Source of the DNA: SW4 sp042466115
GTDB lineage: Bacteria > Pseudomonadota > Alphaproteobacteria > Rhodobacterales > Rhodobacteraceae
Direction: 5' to 3'
NCBI RefSeq assembly: GCF_042466115.1
Contig: NZ_JAXHBQ010000001.1
Location: 2,852,001-2,916,000 of the forward strand
Length of the DNA stretch: 64,000 nucleotides
Part shown: in pieces, positions 24,078-33,068 of the stretch
Numbering within the stretch: position 1 is the first letter of the stretch
Layout of the letters: each line of letters opens with the position of its first letter
Position numbers and translations under genes: made by a program
The notes under the pieces: model-generated
The model's input: only the letters and a program-made list of their open reading frames with translations
The model's database searches: none
What the model was told of the DNA's origin: nothing

Positions 24078-25208
24078 ATGAGCGATCTGAAACGCACGGG
24101 GCTATACGATCTGCATGTGGAACTGGGCGGCAAGATGGTGCCGTTCGCGGGCTATGACATGCCTGTGCAATACCCGATGGGGGTGCTGGGCGAACACCTG
24201 CACACCCGCGAAAGGGCCGGGCTGTTTGATGTCAGCCACATGGGGCAAATCCTGCTGACGCCGAAATCCGGCGATGTGAAGGACGCGATGCTGGCGCTGG
24301 AAGGGTTGGTGCCCGTGTCTTTGGTTGCATTGGCCGAGGGGCGACAGCGCTATGGGATTTTCACCAATGACGCGGGCGGGATTAGCGACGATCTGATGAT
24401 CGCCAACCGCAGCGATCACCTGTTTTTGGTGGTGAACGCCGCCTGCAAAGACGCCGACGAGGCGCACCTGCGCGCCCATCTTTCTGATGTTTGCGAGATC
24501 ACAGCCGTGACCGATCGCGCCCTGCTGGCGCTGCAAGGGCCGCTGGCCGAGGACGCGCTGGCGACCATCGCGCCGGACGTGCGCGCGATGAAGTTCATGG
24601 ATGTTTTGACTGTCGAAACCGACTTTGGCGAACTCTGGATTTCACGTTCGGGCTATAGCGGCGAGGACGGGTTCGAGGTGTCCGTGCCCAACGCCAGTGC
24701 GGTTGATTTTGCCCGTGCCTTGCTGGCCATTGACGGTGTCGCACCGATTGGTCTGGGCGCGCGCGACAGCCTGCGCCTTGAGGCGGGGTTGTGTCTTTAT
24801 GGCTCTGATCTGGACGACACCACCAGCCCCGTCGAGGGCAACATTGCATGGGCGATCCAGAAGGTGCGTCGCGCCGGTGGGGACCGCGCAGGCGGGTTTC
24901 CCGGCGCGGATCGCATTCTGAGCGAACTGGAAAACGGCCCCGCACGGCTGCGCGTCGGGTTGCTGCCCGAAGGGCGCGCGCCGATGCGCGCTGGCACGCA
25001 GGTTTTTGCGCAGGCCGCGGGTGGCGAGGCAATCGGCACCGTCACATCCGGCGCGTTCGGCCCCAGTATCGGCGCGCCCCTATCCATGGGCTATGTCGCG
25101 ACGGACCACAGCGCCACGGGCACCGCCCTCTGGGGCGAAGTCCGTGGCAAGCGCCTGCCGGTCACGATTGCGGACATGCCGTTCCGCCCATCCACATACA
25201 AAAGATAA
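24078..25208 (+). CDS. gcvT: Aminomethyltransferase, glycine cleavage T protein
   Basis: Transfers the aminomethyl group from lipoyl-H protein to tetrahydrofolate, giving methylene-THF and ammonia. The 376-residue product contains VPFAGYDMPVQYP, LFDVSHMGQ, the substrate Asp region NDAGGISDDLMI, RSGYSGEDGFE and GLGARDSLRLEAG. First gene of gcvTHP, directly after the riboswitch, with AGGGGAACGGG before the ATG. gcvH follows after 15 bp. Confidence 0.97.
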   Translation: MSDLKRTGLYDLHVELGGKMVPFAGYDMPVQYPMGVLGEHLHTRERAGLFDVSHMGQILLTPKSGDVKDAMLALEGLVPVSLVALAEGRQRYGIFTNDAGGISDDLMIANRSDHLFLVVNAACKDADEAHLRAHLSDVCEITAVTDRALLALQGPLAEDALATIAPDVRAMKFMDVLTVETDFGELWISRSGYSGEDGFEVSVPNASAVDFARALLAIDGVAPIGLGARDSLRLEAGLCLYGSDLDDTTSPVEGNIAWAIQKVRRAGGDRAGGFPGADRILSELENGPARLRVGLLPEGRAPMRAGTQVFAQAAGGEAIGTVTSGAFGPSIGAPLSMGYVATDHSATGTALWGEVRGKRLPVTIADMPFRPSTYKR

Positions 25209-25223
25209 CCAACGGAGAACAAA

Positions 25224-25583
25224 ATGAAATTTACCGAAGAACACGAATGGCTGCGCGTCGAAGATGATCTGATCGTCGTCGGCATCACCGAACACGCCGC
25301 CGAGCAACTGGGTGATGTGGTATTTGTCGAAATGCCCGAAGAAGGCATCGAAGTGGCCAAGGATGACGAGGTTGTCGTGATCGAGAGCGTCAAGGCCGCG
25401 TCCGATATTCTGGCCCCCTTGGACGGTGAAATCGTCGAGGTGAACAGCCCGCTCGCCGATGATCCGGGCAAGGTCAACGAAGACCCGACCGGGGATGCCT
25501 GGTTCTTCAAGATGAAGGTCGAGGACATGTCGGTGCTGGACGATCTGATGGACGAAGCCGCCTATCAGAAGTTCATCGGCTAG
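25224..25583 (+). CDS. gcvH: Glycine cleavage system H protein
   Basis: The 119-residue lipoyl carrier that shuttles the aminomethyl intermediate between P, T and L proteins. The lipoylation lysine is in VIESVKAASDI; EEHEWLRVEDDLIVVGITEHAAEQLGD (in two adjoining blocks) and NEDPTGDAWFFKMK are family signatures. ACGGAG precedes the ATG. It sits between gcvT and gcvP. Confidence 0.97.
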   Translation: MKFTEEHEWLRVEDDLIVVGITEHAAEQLGDVVFVEMPEEGIEVAKDDEVVVIESVKAASDILAPLDGEIVEVNSPLADDPGKVNEDPTGDAWFFKMKVEDMSVLDDLMDEAAYQKFIG

Positions 25584-25596
25584 CCTGCGTGGTTTA

Positions 25597-25613
25597 CGCC
25601 AGCGTGTCTGGCG
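25597..25613 (+). other. Intra-operon hairpin between gcvH and gcvP
   Basis: CGCCAG-CGTGT-CTGGCG is a perfect 6-bp stem with a 5-nt loop in the 85-bp gcvH-gcvP gap. It is not followed by a proper T tract, so it is more likely an mRNA-processing or stability element, or a weak attenuator, than a full terminator. Confidence 0.4.
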
Positions 25614-25668
25614 CAAGCTGTTTTGGAAGAAAAAAGCTGGAATTCAGTCGCCCAGAGAAGGAGCGGTC

Positions 25669-28518
25669 ATGTCGTTTACGCCCACGGATTATCTGCCTTA
25701 CGATTTCGCCAATCGCCGTCACATCGGCCCAAGCCCCGCCGAAATGGCGCAGATGCTTGAGGTGATCGGTGTCGACAGCCTGGAGCAGTTGATCGACGAA
25801 ACCGTGCCAAAGGCGATCCGGCAGGCCAAGCCGCTGGATTTCGGCAAACCCAAGTCCGAGCGGGAATTGCTGCATCACATGCGCGGGGTCGCGGGCAAGA
25901 ACAAGGTGTTCACCAGCCTGATCGGGCAGGGGTATTACGGCACTGTCACGCCCCCCGCGATCCAGCGTAACATTCTGGAAAATCCGGCATGGTATACCGC
26001 CTATACCCCCTATCAGCCCGAGATTTCGCAGGGGCGGCTTGAGGCGCTGATCAATTTCCAGACGATGATCATTGATCTGACGGGGCTGGATATTGCCAAT
26101 GCATCCCTGCTCGATGAATCCACCGCCTGCGCCGAAGCCATGGTCATGGCGCAGCGCGTTGCCAAATCCAAGGCAGGCGCATTCTTTGTTGATCATCACT
26201 GCCATCCGCAAAACATCGCTGTGATGCAGACCCGCGCCGCGCCATTGGGGATCGAAGTGATTGTCGGTGATCCGGCGGATATGGATGCCAGCGCCGTCTT
26301 TGGCGCGGTGTTCCAGTATCCCGGCACCTACGGCGATGTGCATGATTTCAGCGATCCGATTGCGGCACTGCACGAGGCCAAGGCCATCGGGATTGTCTGT
26401 GCTGATCCGCTGGCGCTAACCCTGTTGAAAGAACCCGGCGCGATGGGGGCTGATATTGCCGTAGGCAGCACCCAGCGGTTTGGCGTGCCTGTGGGTTACG
26501 GCGGCCCGCACGCGGCGTATTTTGCCTGCAAGGATGCCTATAAACGCAACATGCCCGGCCGGATTGTCGGCGTGTCCATCGACAGCCACGGCCATCAGGC
26601 CTACCGCTTGTCCCTGCAAACCCGCGAGCAGCATATCCGCCGCGAAAAGGCCACCAGCAACGTTTGCACCGCGCAGGCTTTGCTGGCGGTCATGGCGTCG
26701 TTTTACGGAGTGTTCCACGGGCCGGAAGGGCTCAAGGCCATCGCCCAGCGGATTCACCGCAAGACCGTGCGACTGGCCAAGGGGCTGGAAGAAGCGGGGT
26801 TTGACATCGGGACCGATGCGTTCTTTGACACGATCACAGTCAAGGTCGGCAAGGATCAGGCCAAGATCATGCAGGCCGCAGTGGATCGCCAGATCAACCT
26901 GCGCCGCGTTGGCGATGACCGGATCGGCATTTCGCTGGATGAAACGACGCGGCCAAAACGGGTCGAGAAGGTATGGGAAGCCTTCGGGATTGATCGCAAG
27001 GATCGCAATTTTGACCCCGAATACCGCGTGCCGGACGCATTGCACCGCACATCCGATTACCTGACCCATCCGGTGTTTCACATGAACCGCGCGGAAACGG
27101 AAATGATGCGCTACATGCGCCGCCTGGCCGACCGTGATCTGGCCCTTGATCGCGCGATGATCCCGCTTGGGTCCTGCACGATGAAGCTGAATGCCGCCGT
27201 GGAAATGATGCCCGTCAGCTGGCGCGAATTTTCGCTGGTGCATCCTTTCGCGCCCAAGGACCAGACCGAAGGCTATCAGGAACTGATCACCGATCTGAGC
27301 GCCAAGCTGTGCGAGATCACTGGCTATGACGCCATGTCGATGCAGCCCAATTCCGGCGCGCAGGGTGAATATGCGGGGCTGTTGACGATTGCCGCCTATC
27401 ACCGCGCCAATGGCGATGACCAGCGCAAGATCTGCCTGATCCCCGTCAATGCCCACGGCACCAATCCGGCGTCAGCGCAGATGTGCGGGATGGATGTGGT
27501 CGTCGTCAAGTGCACCGACCGCGGCGATATCGACACCGAGGATTTCCGCGCCAAGGCGGCTGCGGCAGGCGATACGCTGGCCGCCTGCATGATCACCTAT
27601 CCTTCAACGCACGGCGTGTTCGAGGAAACCGTGCGCGAAGTTTGTGACATCACCCACGAATTCGGCGGGCAGGTCTATCTGGACGGGGCCAATCTGAACG
27701 CGATGGTTGGTCTGTCCAAACCCGGCGAGATCGGCAGTGATGTCAGCCACCTGAACCTGCACAAGACGTTCTGCATCCCGCACGGTGGCGGTGGCCCCGG
27801 CATGGGGCCGATCGGCGTCAAGGCGCATCTGGCCAAACACCTGCCCGGCCATCCGCAAACGGGCGGCGCACAGGGGCCGGTCAGTGCCGCGCCTTATGGT
27901 TCGCCCTCGATCCTACCGATTTCTTGGGCCTATATTCTGCTGATGGGCGGGGCCGGTCTGACACAGGCGACGCGCGTCGCGATCCTGAATGCCAACTACA
28001 TCGCCAAGCGGCTGGAGGGGGCATATGACGTGCTTTATAAAGGGTCCAAGGGCCATGTGGCGCACGAGTGCATCCTTGATACGCGCCCCTATGCCGATAG
28101 CGCCCATGTGACAGTGGATGATATCGCCAAACGGCTGGTCGATTGCGGGTTTCACGCGCCAACGATGTCGTGGCCCGTGGCTGGCACGTTGATGGTGGAA
28201 CCCACCGAAAGCGAAACCAAGGCCGAACTTGACCGGTTTTGCGATGCGATGCTGGCGATCCGCGCCGAGATTGCCAAGATCGAGGCAGGCGACTGGCCGC
28301 AAGACAACAACCCCCTGAAACACGCCCCACATACCGTGCAGGATCTGGTCAGCGACTGGGATCGCCCCTACACCCGCGAAGAGGCGTGCTTTCCGCCGGG
28401 GTCGTTCCGCGTGGACAAATACTGGGCGCCCGTGGGCCGCGTGGATAACGTCTACGGCGACCGGCATCTGGTCTGCACCTGCCCGCCGCTGGAAGATTAT
28501 CTGGACGCAGCGGAATAA
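25669..28518 (+). CDS. gcvP: Glycine dehydrogenase (decarboxylating), P protein
   Basis: PLP-dependent subunit that decarboxylates glycine and loads the H protein. At 949 residues it is the fused P1-P2 form. Visible are FANRHIGPSPAEMAQML, GQGYYGTV, NASLLDESTACAEAM, the second-half MQPNSGAQGEYAGL, and the cofactor lysine in LNLHKTFCIPHGGGGPGMG. A GAGAAGGAG site precedes the ATG. A long perfect hairpin follows the stop codon. Completes gcvTHP; the L protein is not in the window. Confidence 0.97.
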   Translation: MSFTPTDYLPYDFANRRHIGPSPAEMAQMLEVIGVDSLEQLIDETVPKAIRQAKPLDFGKPKSERELLHHMRGVAGKNKVFTSLIGQGYYGTVTPPAIQRNILENPAWYTAYTPYQPEISQGRLEALINFQTMIIDLTGLDIANASLLDESTACAEAMVMAQRVAKSKAGAFFVDHHCHPQNIAVMQTRAAPLGIEVIVGDPADMDASAVFGAVFQYPGTYGDVHDFSDPIAALHEAKAIGIVCADPLALTLLKEPGAMGADIAVGSTQRFGVPVGYGGPHAAYFACKDAYKRNMPGRIVGVSIDSHGHQAYRLSLQTREQHIRREKATSNVCTAQALLAVMASFYGVFHGPEGLKAIAQRIHRKTVRLAKGLEEAGFDIGTDAFFDTITVKVGKDQAKIMQAAVDRQINLRRVGDDRIGISLDETTRPKRVEKVWEAFGIDRKDRNFDPEYRVPDALHRTSDYLTHPVFHMNRAETEMMRYMRRLADRDLALDRAMIPLGSCTMKLNAAVEMMPVSWREFSLVHPFAPKDQTEGYQELITDLSAKLCEITGYDAMSMQPNSGAQGEYAGLLTIAAYHRANGDDQRKICLIPVNAHGTNPASAQMCGMDVVVVKCTDRGDIDTEDFRAKAAAAGDTLAACMITYPSTHGVFEETVREVCDITHEFGGQVYLDGANLNAMVGLSKPGEIGSDVSHLNLHKTFCIPHGGGGPGMGPIGVKAHLAKHLPGHPQTGGAQGPVSAAPYGSPSILPISWAYILLMGGAGLTQATRVAILNANYIAKRLEGAYDVLYKGSKGHVAHECILDTRPYADSAHVTVDDIAKRLVDCGFHAPTMSWPVAGTLMVEPTESETKAELDRFCDAMLAIRAEIAKIEAGDWPQDNNPLKHAPHTVQDLVSDWDRPYTREEACFPPGSFRVDKYWAPVGRVDNVYGDRHLVCTCPPLEDYLDAAE

Positions 28519-28523
28519 GACAC

Positions 28524-28555
28524 GCGGACGCCGGGGCGGTTGACCCGGCGTCCGC
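28524..28555 (+). terminator. Strong hairpin terminator after gcvP
   Basis: GCGGACGCCGGG - 8-nt loop - CCCGGCGTCCGC: a perfect 12-bp G+C-rich stem beginning 5 bp after the gcvP stop. There is no T tract, as is common for terminators of high-G+C alphaproteobacteria, so it could need Rho or protect the 3' end. Confidence 0.75.
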
Positions 28556-28630
28556 ACCACGCCTATGCTTGCGGTTATCCCGTTATTTTACGGGGGACGA
28601 CCCGAATTTGATTTGAAAAGCGAGTATATC

Positions 28631-31357
28631 ATGGCCACGATTTCCACGCCCGGTAACGGCGTCATTTACCCCGGAACCACGCCCAGCGTTGTTGTGACGA
28701 CCGTCACTACCAGCAATGCCACGACCTATGCGTGGGAAAACATCGACATGGCGATCACGCTTGTCGGGTCATTCAGCTATCCCGGCGGGGTGGTGACGGG
28801 TGACGTGGCGCAGATCAAGATCGACTACGACCTTGATGGCACCGACGATATCGTCGTGGCTTTTTCCAGCCTGCAAAGCATCCTTGGCGATCTGACCAGT
28901 GGCAACGCCGTCACATTCTTTAACGCGATGTTCGGGCAGGCTGATACCGGCACGCTGGGTGGTGACTATGGCAGTATCACCATCAACACGTTTTTCGGGA
29001 CATTTCTGGACGGCTACTTTTCGGTCGATAACGACCTGGGCGCAGATGACAATTTGACCCTCACAGGGTTCGGGAATGTCATCGGTGATTTCCGCCGGGC
29101 GACCACCGATACAACCGGCGGCAACGACACGCTGACCGTGGACCGCCTGCAGGACGGCGCAATCCGCGTTGTCGGTGACTTTCAGGGATTGACGTCGATG
29201 GCGGATGGGGACCAGCTGTTCGGGGGTGACGATGTCATTTCGGATGTTGGCAACACCGCGTTCACCGGCGCCACGACCTTTGTCGGTGATTTGGGGTGGA
29301 TACTGTCATATGCGATCGAGTTCTTTGGCGGTGACGACCTGATGACAGCCGCCGACCGTGACACGACGATCATCGGCGATGTGGAGCAGAACAACGAAGA
29401 CGGCTCGATCGTGCATGGCGGGGCCGATACGATCTATGGTGGGGCTGGCAATGACTCGCTGGTCGGTGATGTCAAAAGCTTGGGCGCAAGCGGTTCGGGG
29501 AACGCGCATTTGAATGCCGGCGCTGACACGATTGATGGCGGCGCGGGCGACGACAAAATCTTTGGCGATTACCAGTATTTTGATCTGGCGACTGTCAGCG
29601 GAGGTGGTGACAATCTGCTGGGCGGATTGGGCAATGACACCATTTATGGCCAGTCCGGCAACGACACGATCACCGGCGGCGATGATGATGACCTGATGTT
29701 TGGCGGGGTCGGCGATGACACGATGTATGGTGGTAACGGCGTAGATACGGTCAGTTTCGCCGACAGTCTGTTCGGGATCACCCTTGCGCTGGCCGAAAGC
29801 GGTCTGGGCGCCACGGCCACGGGCCAGGGCACCGATCAGGTCTTTGATACGGAAAACATCATCGGCAGCGCGGCCAACGACACATTGACCGGCAACAGCG
29901 AAGCCAACACGCTTGAAGGTGGCGACGGCGACGATGTGCTGGACGGCGGCGCAGACAATGATGTGGCCTCGTACGCGGGCGCAAGCGCGGGGGTCACCGT
30001 ATCGCTGCTGACCCAAGGCGTGCTGCAAAACACTGTCGGTGCAGGAAGTGACACGCTGATTTCCATCGCCGGGCTGATCGGCAGCGACCATGACGACCAC
30101 CTGACCGGCAGCAACAGTGCCAACCTGATCGAAGGCGGCGGCGGGCACGATTCCATCTTTGGAGGATCGGGCGGCGATGTGCTGCGCGGCGGCGATGGGA
30201 ACGACTATTTCCTTGGCGGCGGTGGTGTTGACAGCTTTTCCGGCGGGGAGGGCGTCGATAAGATTGACTACGTCAACAACACCGCCGATTGCGTGATTGA
30301 TTTTGCGGGTGGCACGGCGACCTTTAGCCTTGGGCTTGTTGAAACATTCGAGGAAATCGAACAATTCGAGATGGGGTCCGGCAACGACCGCTTTATCCTC
30401 GATGATGCCATGAACGGGGCTTCAGGGCTGTCGCTCGACGGTGGGAGCGGTGTCGATACCTTGGAAATCATGCCAACGGGTAATGAAGGCAGTTACGACC
30501 TATCCGGCGCGGGCGACTTCACCAGCATCGAAAACTTTGACGGGTCCGGTGACGATGAAATCGTTTACGGCGCCAATGCCGCAAACAACAATATTCAGGG
30601 GCGTGGCGGCGCCGATGAAATCTACGGGGTCGGCAGCACCAACATCCTGTCCGGTGGCGGCGGCACCGATACCGTTTACGGCGGCAACGGCGTGGATACG
30701 ATCCGCGGAGAAGGGGACGCCGACATTATCGCAGGCAACGGCGGCAATGACGATATTTCCGCAGGCACCGGCAACGACAGCGTTACCGGCGACGGCGGCG
30801 CCGACACGATCCGCGGGCAGGGCAACGATGACACCCTGTCAGGCGGGGCCGGCGCGGATACCATCTACGGTGGGTCGGGCGCGGATGAAATCTTTGGCGG
30901 CAATGCCAATGACAACCTGCTGGGTCAGGGTAATAACGACACGATCCACGGGGATGGCGGCGACGATACCCTAAGTGGTGCATCTGGTGCGGATCACCTT
31001 TTTGGCGGTGACGGGGCTGATGACCTCAAGGGGGGCGCAGGCGTTGACCGGCTTGATGGGGGCGCGGGCGATGACGTGATGAGCGGCGGAACCCAGGCCG
31101 ATGTGTTTGTCTTTGGCGCGGGCTACGATGCCGACCGGATCAACGGGTTCGAACAGGGCAGCGACACCATCGAAATCTCGAGCGCGCTTTATGGTGGTGG
31201 CCTGACCGAACAGCAGATCCTTGATACATATGGCACGTTGAATGGCACCAGCACGCTTTACACGCTCGACTTTGGCACAGGCGATGTGCTGGAAATCCAG
31301 AACGGCGGCGGCATCAACGAAGCGACGCTGGCGGCGGACCTTATGATCATCGCCTAA
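28631..31357 (+). CDS. RTX-type calcium-binding secreted protein
   Basis: A 908-residue very acidic protein from the ATG at 28631 (an earlier ATG at 28565 is possible but unconvincing). The first 240 or so residues have no repeats. From about 263 onward there are many nonapeptides of the GGxGxDxxx type (GGAGNDSLVGD, GGAGDDKIFGD, GGDGDDVLDGG), densest between roughly 660 and 815, which fold into Ca-binding beta-rolls. The C terminus (FVFGAGYDADRINGFEQGSD...) is the type I secretion-signal style end, with no N-terminal signal peptide. No catalytic domain was recognised and no type I secretion genes are nearby. Role could be adhesin, matrix or bacteriocin-like. Confidence 0.85.
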   Translation: MATISTPGNGVIYPGTTPSVVVTTVTTSNATTYAWENIDMAITLVGSFSYPGGVVTGDVAQIKIDYDLDGTDDIVVAFSSLQSILGDLTSGNAVTFFNAMFGQADTGTLGGDYGSITINTFFGTFLDGYFSVDNDLGADDNLTLTGFGNVIGDFRRATTDTTGGNDTLTVDRLQDGAIRVVGDFQGLTSMADGDQLFGGDDVISDVGNTAFTGATTFVGDLGWILSYAIEFFGGDDLMTAADRDTTIIGDVEQNNEDGSIVHGGADTIYGGAGNDSLVGDVKSLGASGSGNAHLNAGADTIDGGAGDDKIFGDYQYFDLATVSGGGDNLLGGLGNDTIYGQSGNDTITGGDDDDLMFGGVGDDTMYGGNGVDTVSFADSLFGITLALAESGLGATATGQGTDQVFDTENIIGSAANDTLTGNSEANTLEGGDGDDVLDGGADNDVASYAGASAGVTVSLLTQGVLQNTVGAGSDTLISIAGLIGSDHDDHLTGSNSANLIEGGGGHDSIFGGSGGDVLRGGDGNDYFLGGGGVDSFSGGEGVDKIDYVNNTADCVIDFAGGTATFSLGLVETFEEIEQFEMGSGNDRFILDDAMNGASGLSLDGGSGVDTLEIMPTGNEGSYDLSGAGDFTSIENFDGSGDDEIVYGANAANNNIQGRGGADEIYGVGSTNILSGGGGTDTVYGGNGVDTIRGEGDADIIAGNGGNDDISAGTGNDSVTGDGGADTIRGQGNDDTLSGGAGADTIYGGSGADEIFGGNANDNLLGQGNNDTIHGDGGDDTLSGASGADHLFGGDGADDLKGGAGVDRLDGGAGDDVMSGGTQADVFVFGAGYDADRINGFEQGSDTIEISSALYGGGLTEQQILDTYGTLNGTSTLYTLDFGTGDVLEIQNGGGINEATLAADLMIIA

Positions 31358-31424
31358 GGGTGCCTTGCGCCTTGGCCACTTGCGTGGTGCAATGCCATGA
31401 ACGGCCAGCCAAAGGCACAAGGCA

Positions 31425-32285
31425 ATGACTGTCACCATCTTCGAGATGTCGCCCCGCGACGGCCTTCAAAACGAAGGGCGCACCATCGCGACAGCCGACA
31501 AGATCAAGCTGGTGAACCTGCTGTCGGGTTGTGGTTTCACCAAGATTGAAGTGGCAAGCTTTGTCAGCCCCAAATGGGTGCCGCAGATGGCAGACGGGGC
31601 GCAGGTTCTGGCAGGGATTACGCGGCGGCAAGGTGTGTCCTACACGGCGCTTGCCCCCAACATGCGCGGGTTGGAGGCTGCTATTGCCGCAAACACGGAC
31701 GAGGTCGCGATTTTTGCCTCGGCCTCGGAAGGGTTCAGCCAGCACAACATCAACTGTTCCATCGCTGAAAGCCTTGCGCGGTTCACGCCGATGTTGCCTG
31801 TCGTGCGCGACCATGACCTGCCGCTGCGCGCCTATGTGTCCTGCGTCACCGACTGCCCATATGACGGGCCGACCCCGCCTGCGCAGGTTGCTGATGTCGC
31901 AGCGAAACTGCACGCGATGGGCGCCTACGAAATCAGTCTTGGCGATACCATCGGCATGGGCACGCCCGAAACGATCTCTGCGATGCTGCGCGCCGTGAGT
32001 GACGTGGTGCCAGCCGCTGCCCTTGCGGGTCACTACCACGACACACAAGGTCGCGCGCTTGATAATATCGCCGCGAGCCTTGATTTCGGGCTGCGCACGT
32101 TTGATGCCTCGGTCGCGGGCTTGGGCGGATGCCCCTATGCCCCCGGATCGCGTGGCAATGTCGCGACCGAAGACGTGGTGGAATTGCTGGAACGGCTTGG
32201 CTACGTTACGGGAATTGACCGCGCAGCCCTTGCCAAGGCCGCACGTTTCGCGCGGTCCCTGGTGGAGCAAACCGATGCCCTATGA
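31425..32285 (+). CDS. Hydroxymethylglutaryl-CoA lyase
   Basis: Cleaves HMG-CoA to acetoacetate and acetyl-CoA at the end of leucine catabolism. The 286-residue TIM-barrel enzyme shows FEMSPRDGLQNE (catalytic Arg-Asp), EVASFVSPKWVPQM, metal ligands in GHYHDTQG and the active-site cysteine loop GLGGCPYAPGSRGN. It overlaps the next gene by 11 nt. The earlier leucine-pathway genes (isovaleryl-CoA dehydrogenase, methylcrotonyl-CoA carboxylase) are not in front of it, where I would expect them; an RTX gene is. Confidence 0.94.
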   Translation: MTVTIFEMSPRDGLQNEGRTIATADKIKLVNLLSGCGFTKIEVASFVSPKWVPQMADGAQVLAGITRRQGVSYTALAPNMRGLEAAIAANTDEVAIFASASEGFSQHNINCSIAESLARFTPMLPVVRDHDLPLRAYVSCVTDCPYDGPTPPAQVADVAAKLHAMGAYEISLGDTIGMGTPETISAMLRAVSDVVPAAALAGHYHDTQGRALDNIAASLDFGLRTFDASVAGLGGCPYAPGSRGNVATEDVVELLERLGYVTGIDRAALAKAARFARSLVEQTDAL

Positions 32286-33057
32286 CACCTTGCGTATTCA
32301 GACCGACCCGCGCGGAGTGACCCGCGTGCAGTTGAACCTGCCCGATACGCGCAACGCCTTGTCGGGACAGATGATCGCCGAACTGACTGATTTTGCGCGC
32401 GGGATCACTGCGGGCGGCACCACGCGGGTCGTGGTCCTTGGCGGGGCTGGCAAGGTGTTTTGTGCGGGCGGTGATCTGAACTGGATGAAGGCGCAGATCG
32501 ACGCTGACCGCGCCACCCGCATGGCCGCTGCGCGCGAACTGGCGATGATGCTGCGCGCGCTGAACGAACTGCCAGTGCCGCTGATCGGCAAACTTCACGG
32601 CGGAGCCTATGGTGGCGGCATCGGTTTGGCCTGCGTCTGCGATGTGGCCGTTGCCGACGACCGGACAACATTTGGCCTGACCGAAACCCGGCTTGGGCTG
32701 ATCCCCGCCACGATCGGTCCCTACGTTCTGGCGCGTTTGGGCGAAGGTAAGGCGCGCCGCGTGTTCATGTCTGCGCGGGTGTTTGACGCCGCCGAGGCCG
32801 CAGCGCTGGGCGTGATCGCGCGCGCGGTTCCGCAGGCTGATCTTGACGCCGCCATCGCGGCCGAAATCGCCCCCTATCTGCACACTGGCCCCCATGCTGT
32901 TGCCGCGTCCAAGGCATTGGCGCGTGCACTTGGTCCAGTGATTGATGATGCGGTGATCGAGGCCACGATCACACGTCTTGCCGATACGTGGGAAGGTGAT
33001 GAAGCCGCCCTTGGGATCGCCGCATTCCTGCAAAAGCAACCACCTGATTGGGGGTAG
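32275..33057 (+). CDS. Enoyl-CoA hydratase/isomerase family, probable methylglutaconyl-CoA hydratase
   Basis: A 260-residue crotonase-fold enzyme. The start ATG 32275 lies inside the end of the HMG-CoA lyase gene. Crotonase features: LNLPDTRNALSGQMIAEL, the oxyanion-hole segment VLGGAGKVFCAGGDLNWMK, and KLHGGAYGGGIGLACVCDVAVADD with GLTETRLGLIPATIGPYV. Coupling to the lyase suggests it hydrates 3-methylglutaconyl-CoA, the preceding step of leucine degradation. This specificity is inferred from context. Confidence 0.88.
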   Translation: MPYDTLRIQTDPRGVTRVQLNLPDTRNALSGQMIAELTDFARGITAGGTTRVVVLGGAGKVFCAGGDLNWMKAQIDADRATRMAAARELAMMLRALNELPVPLIGKLHGGAYGGGIGLACVCDVAVADDRTTFGLTETRLGLIPATIGPYVLARLGEGKARRVFMSARVFDAAEAAALGVIARAVPQADLDAAIAAEIAPYLHTGPHAVAASKALARALGPVIDDAVIEATITRLADTWEGDEAALGIAAFLQKQPPDWG

Positions 33058-33068
33058 CGCAAGCCGCC

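Noticed and set aside
29400..31100. Repeated DNA of the RTX gene considered as a CRISPR-like or satellite array
   Set aside because: The repetition is codon-level GGxGxD coding with variable spacing and no constant repeat or unique spacers.
31358..31424. Imperfect inverted repeat CCTTGCGCCTTGGC...GCCAAAGGCACAAGG before HMG-CoA lyase
   Set aside because: Mismatches and a long loop make it weak; not called as a terminator.
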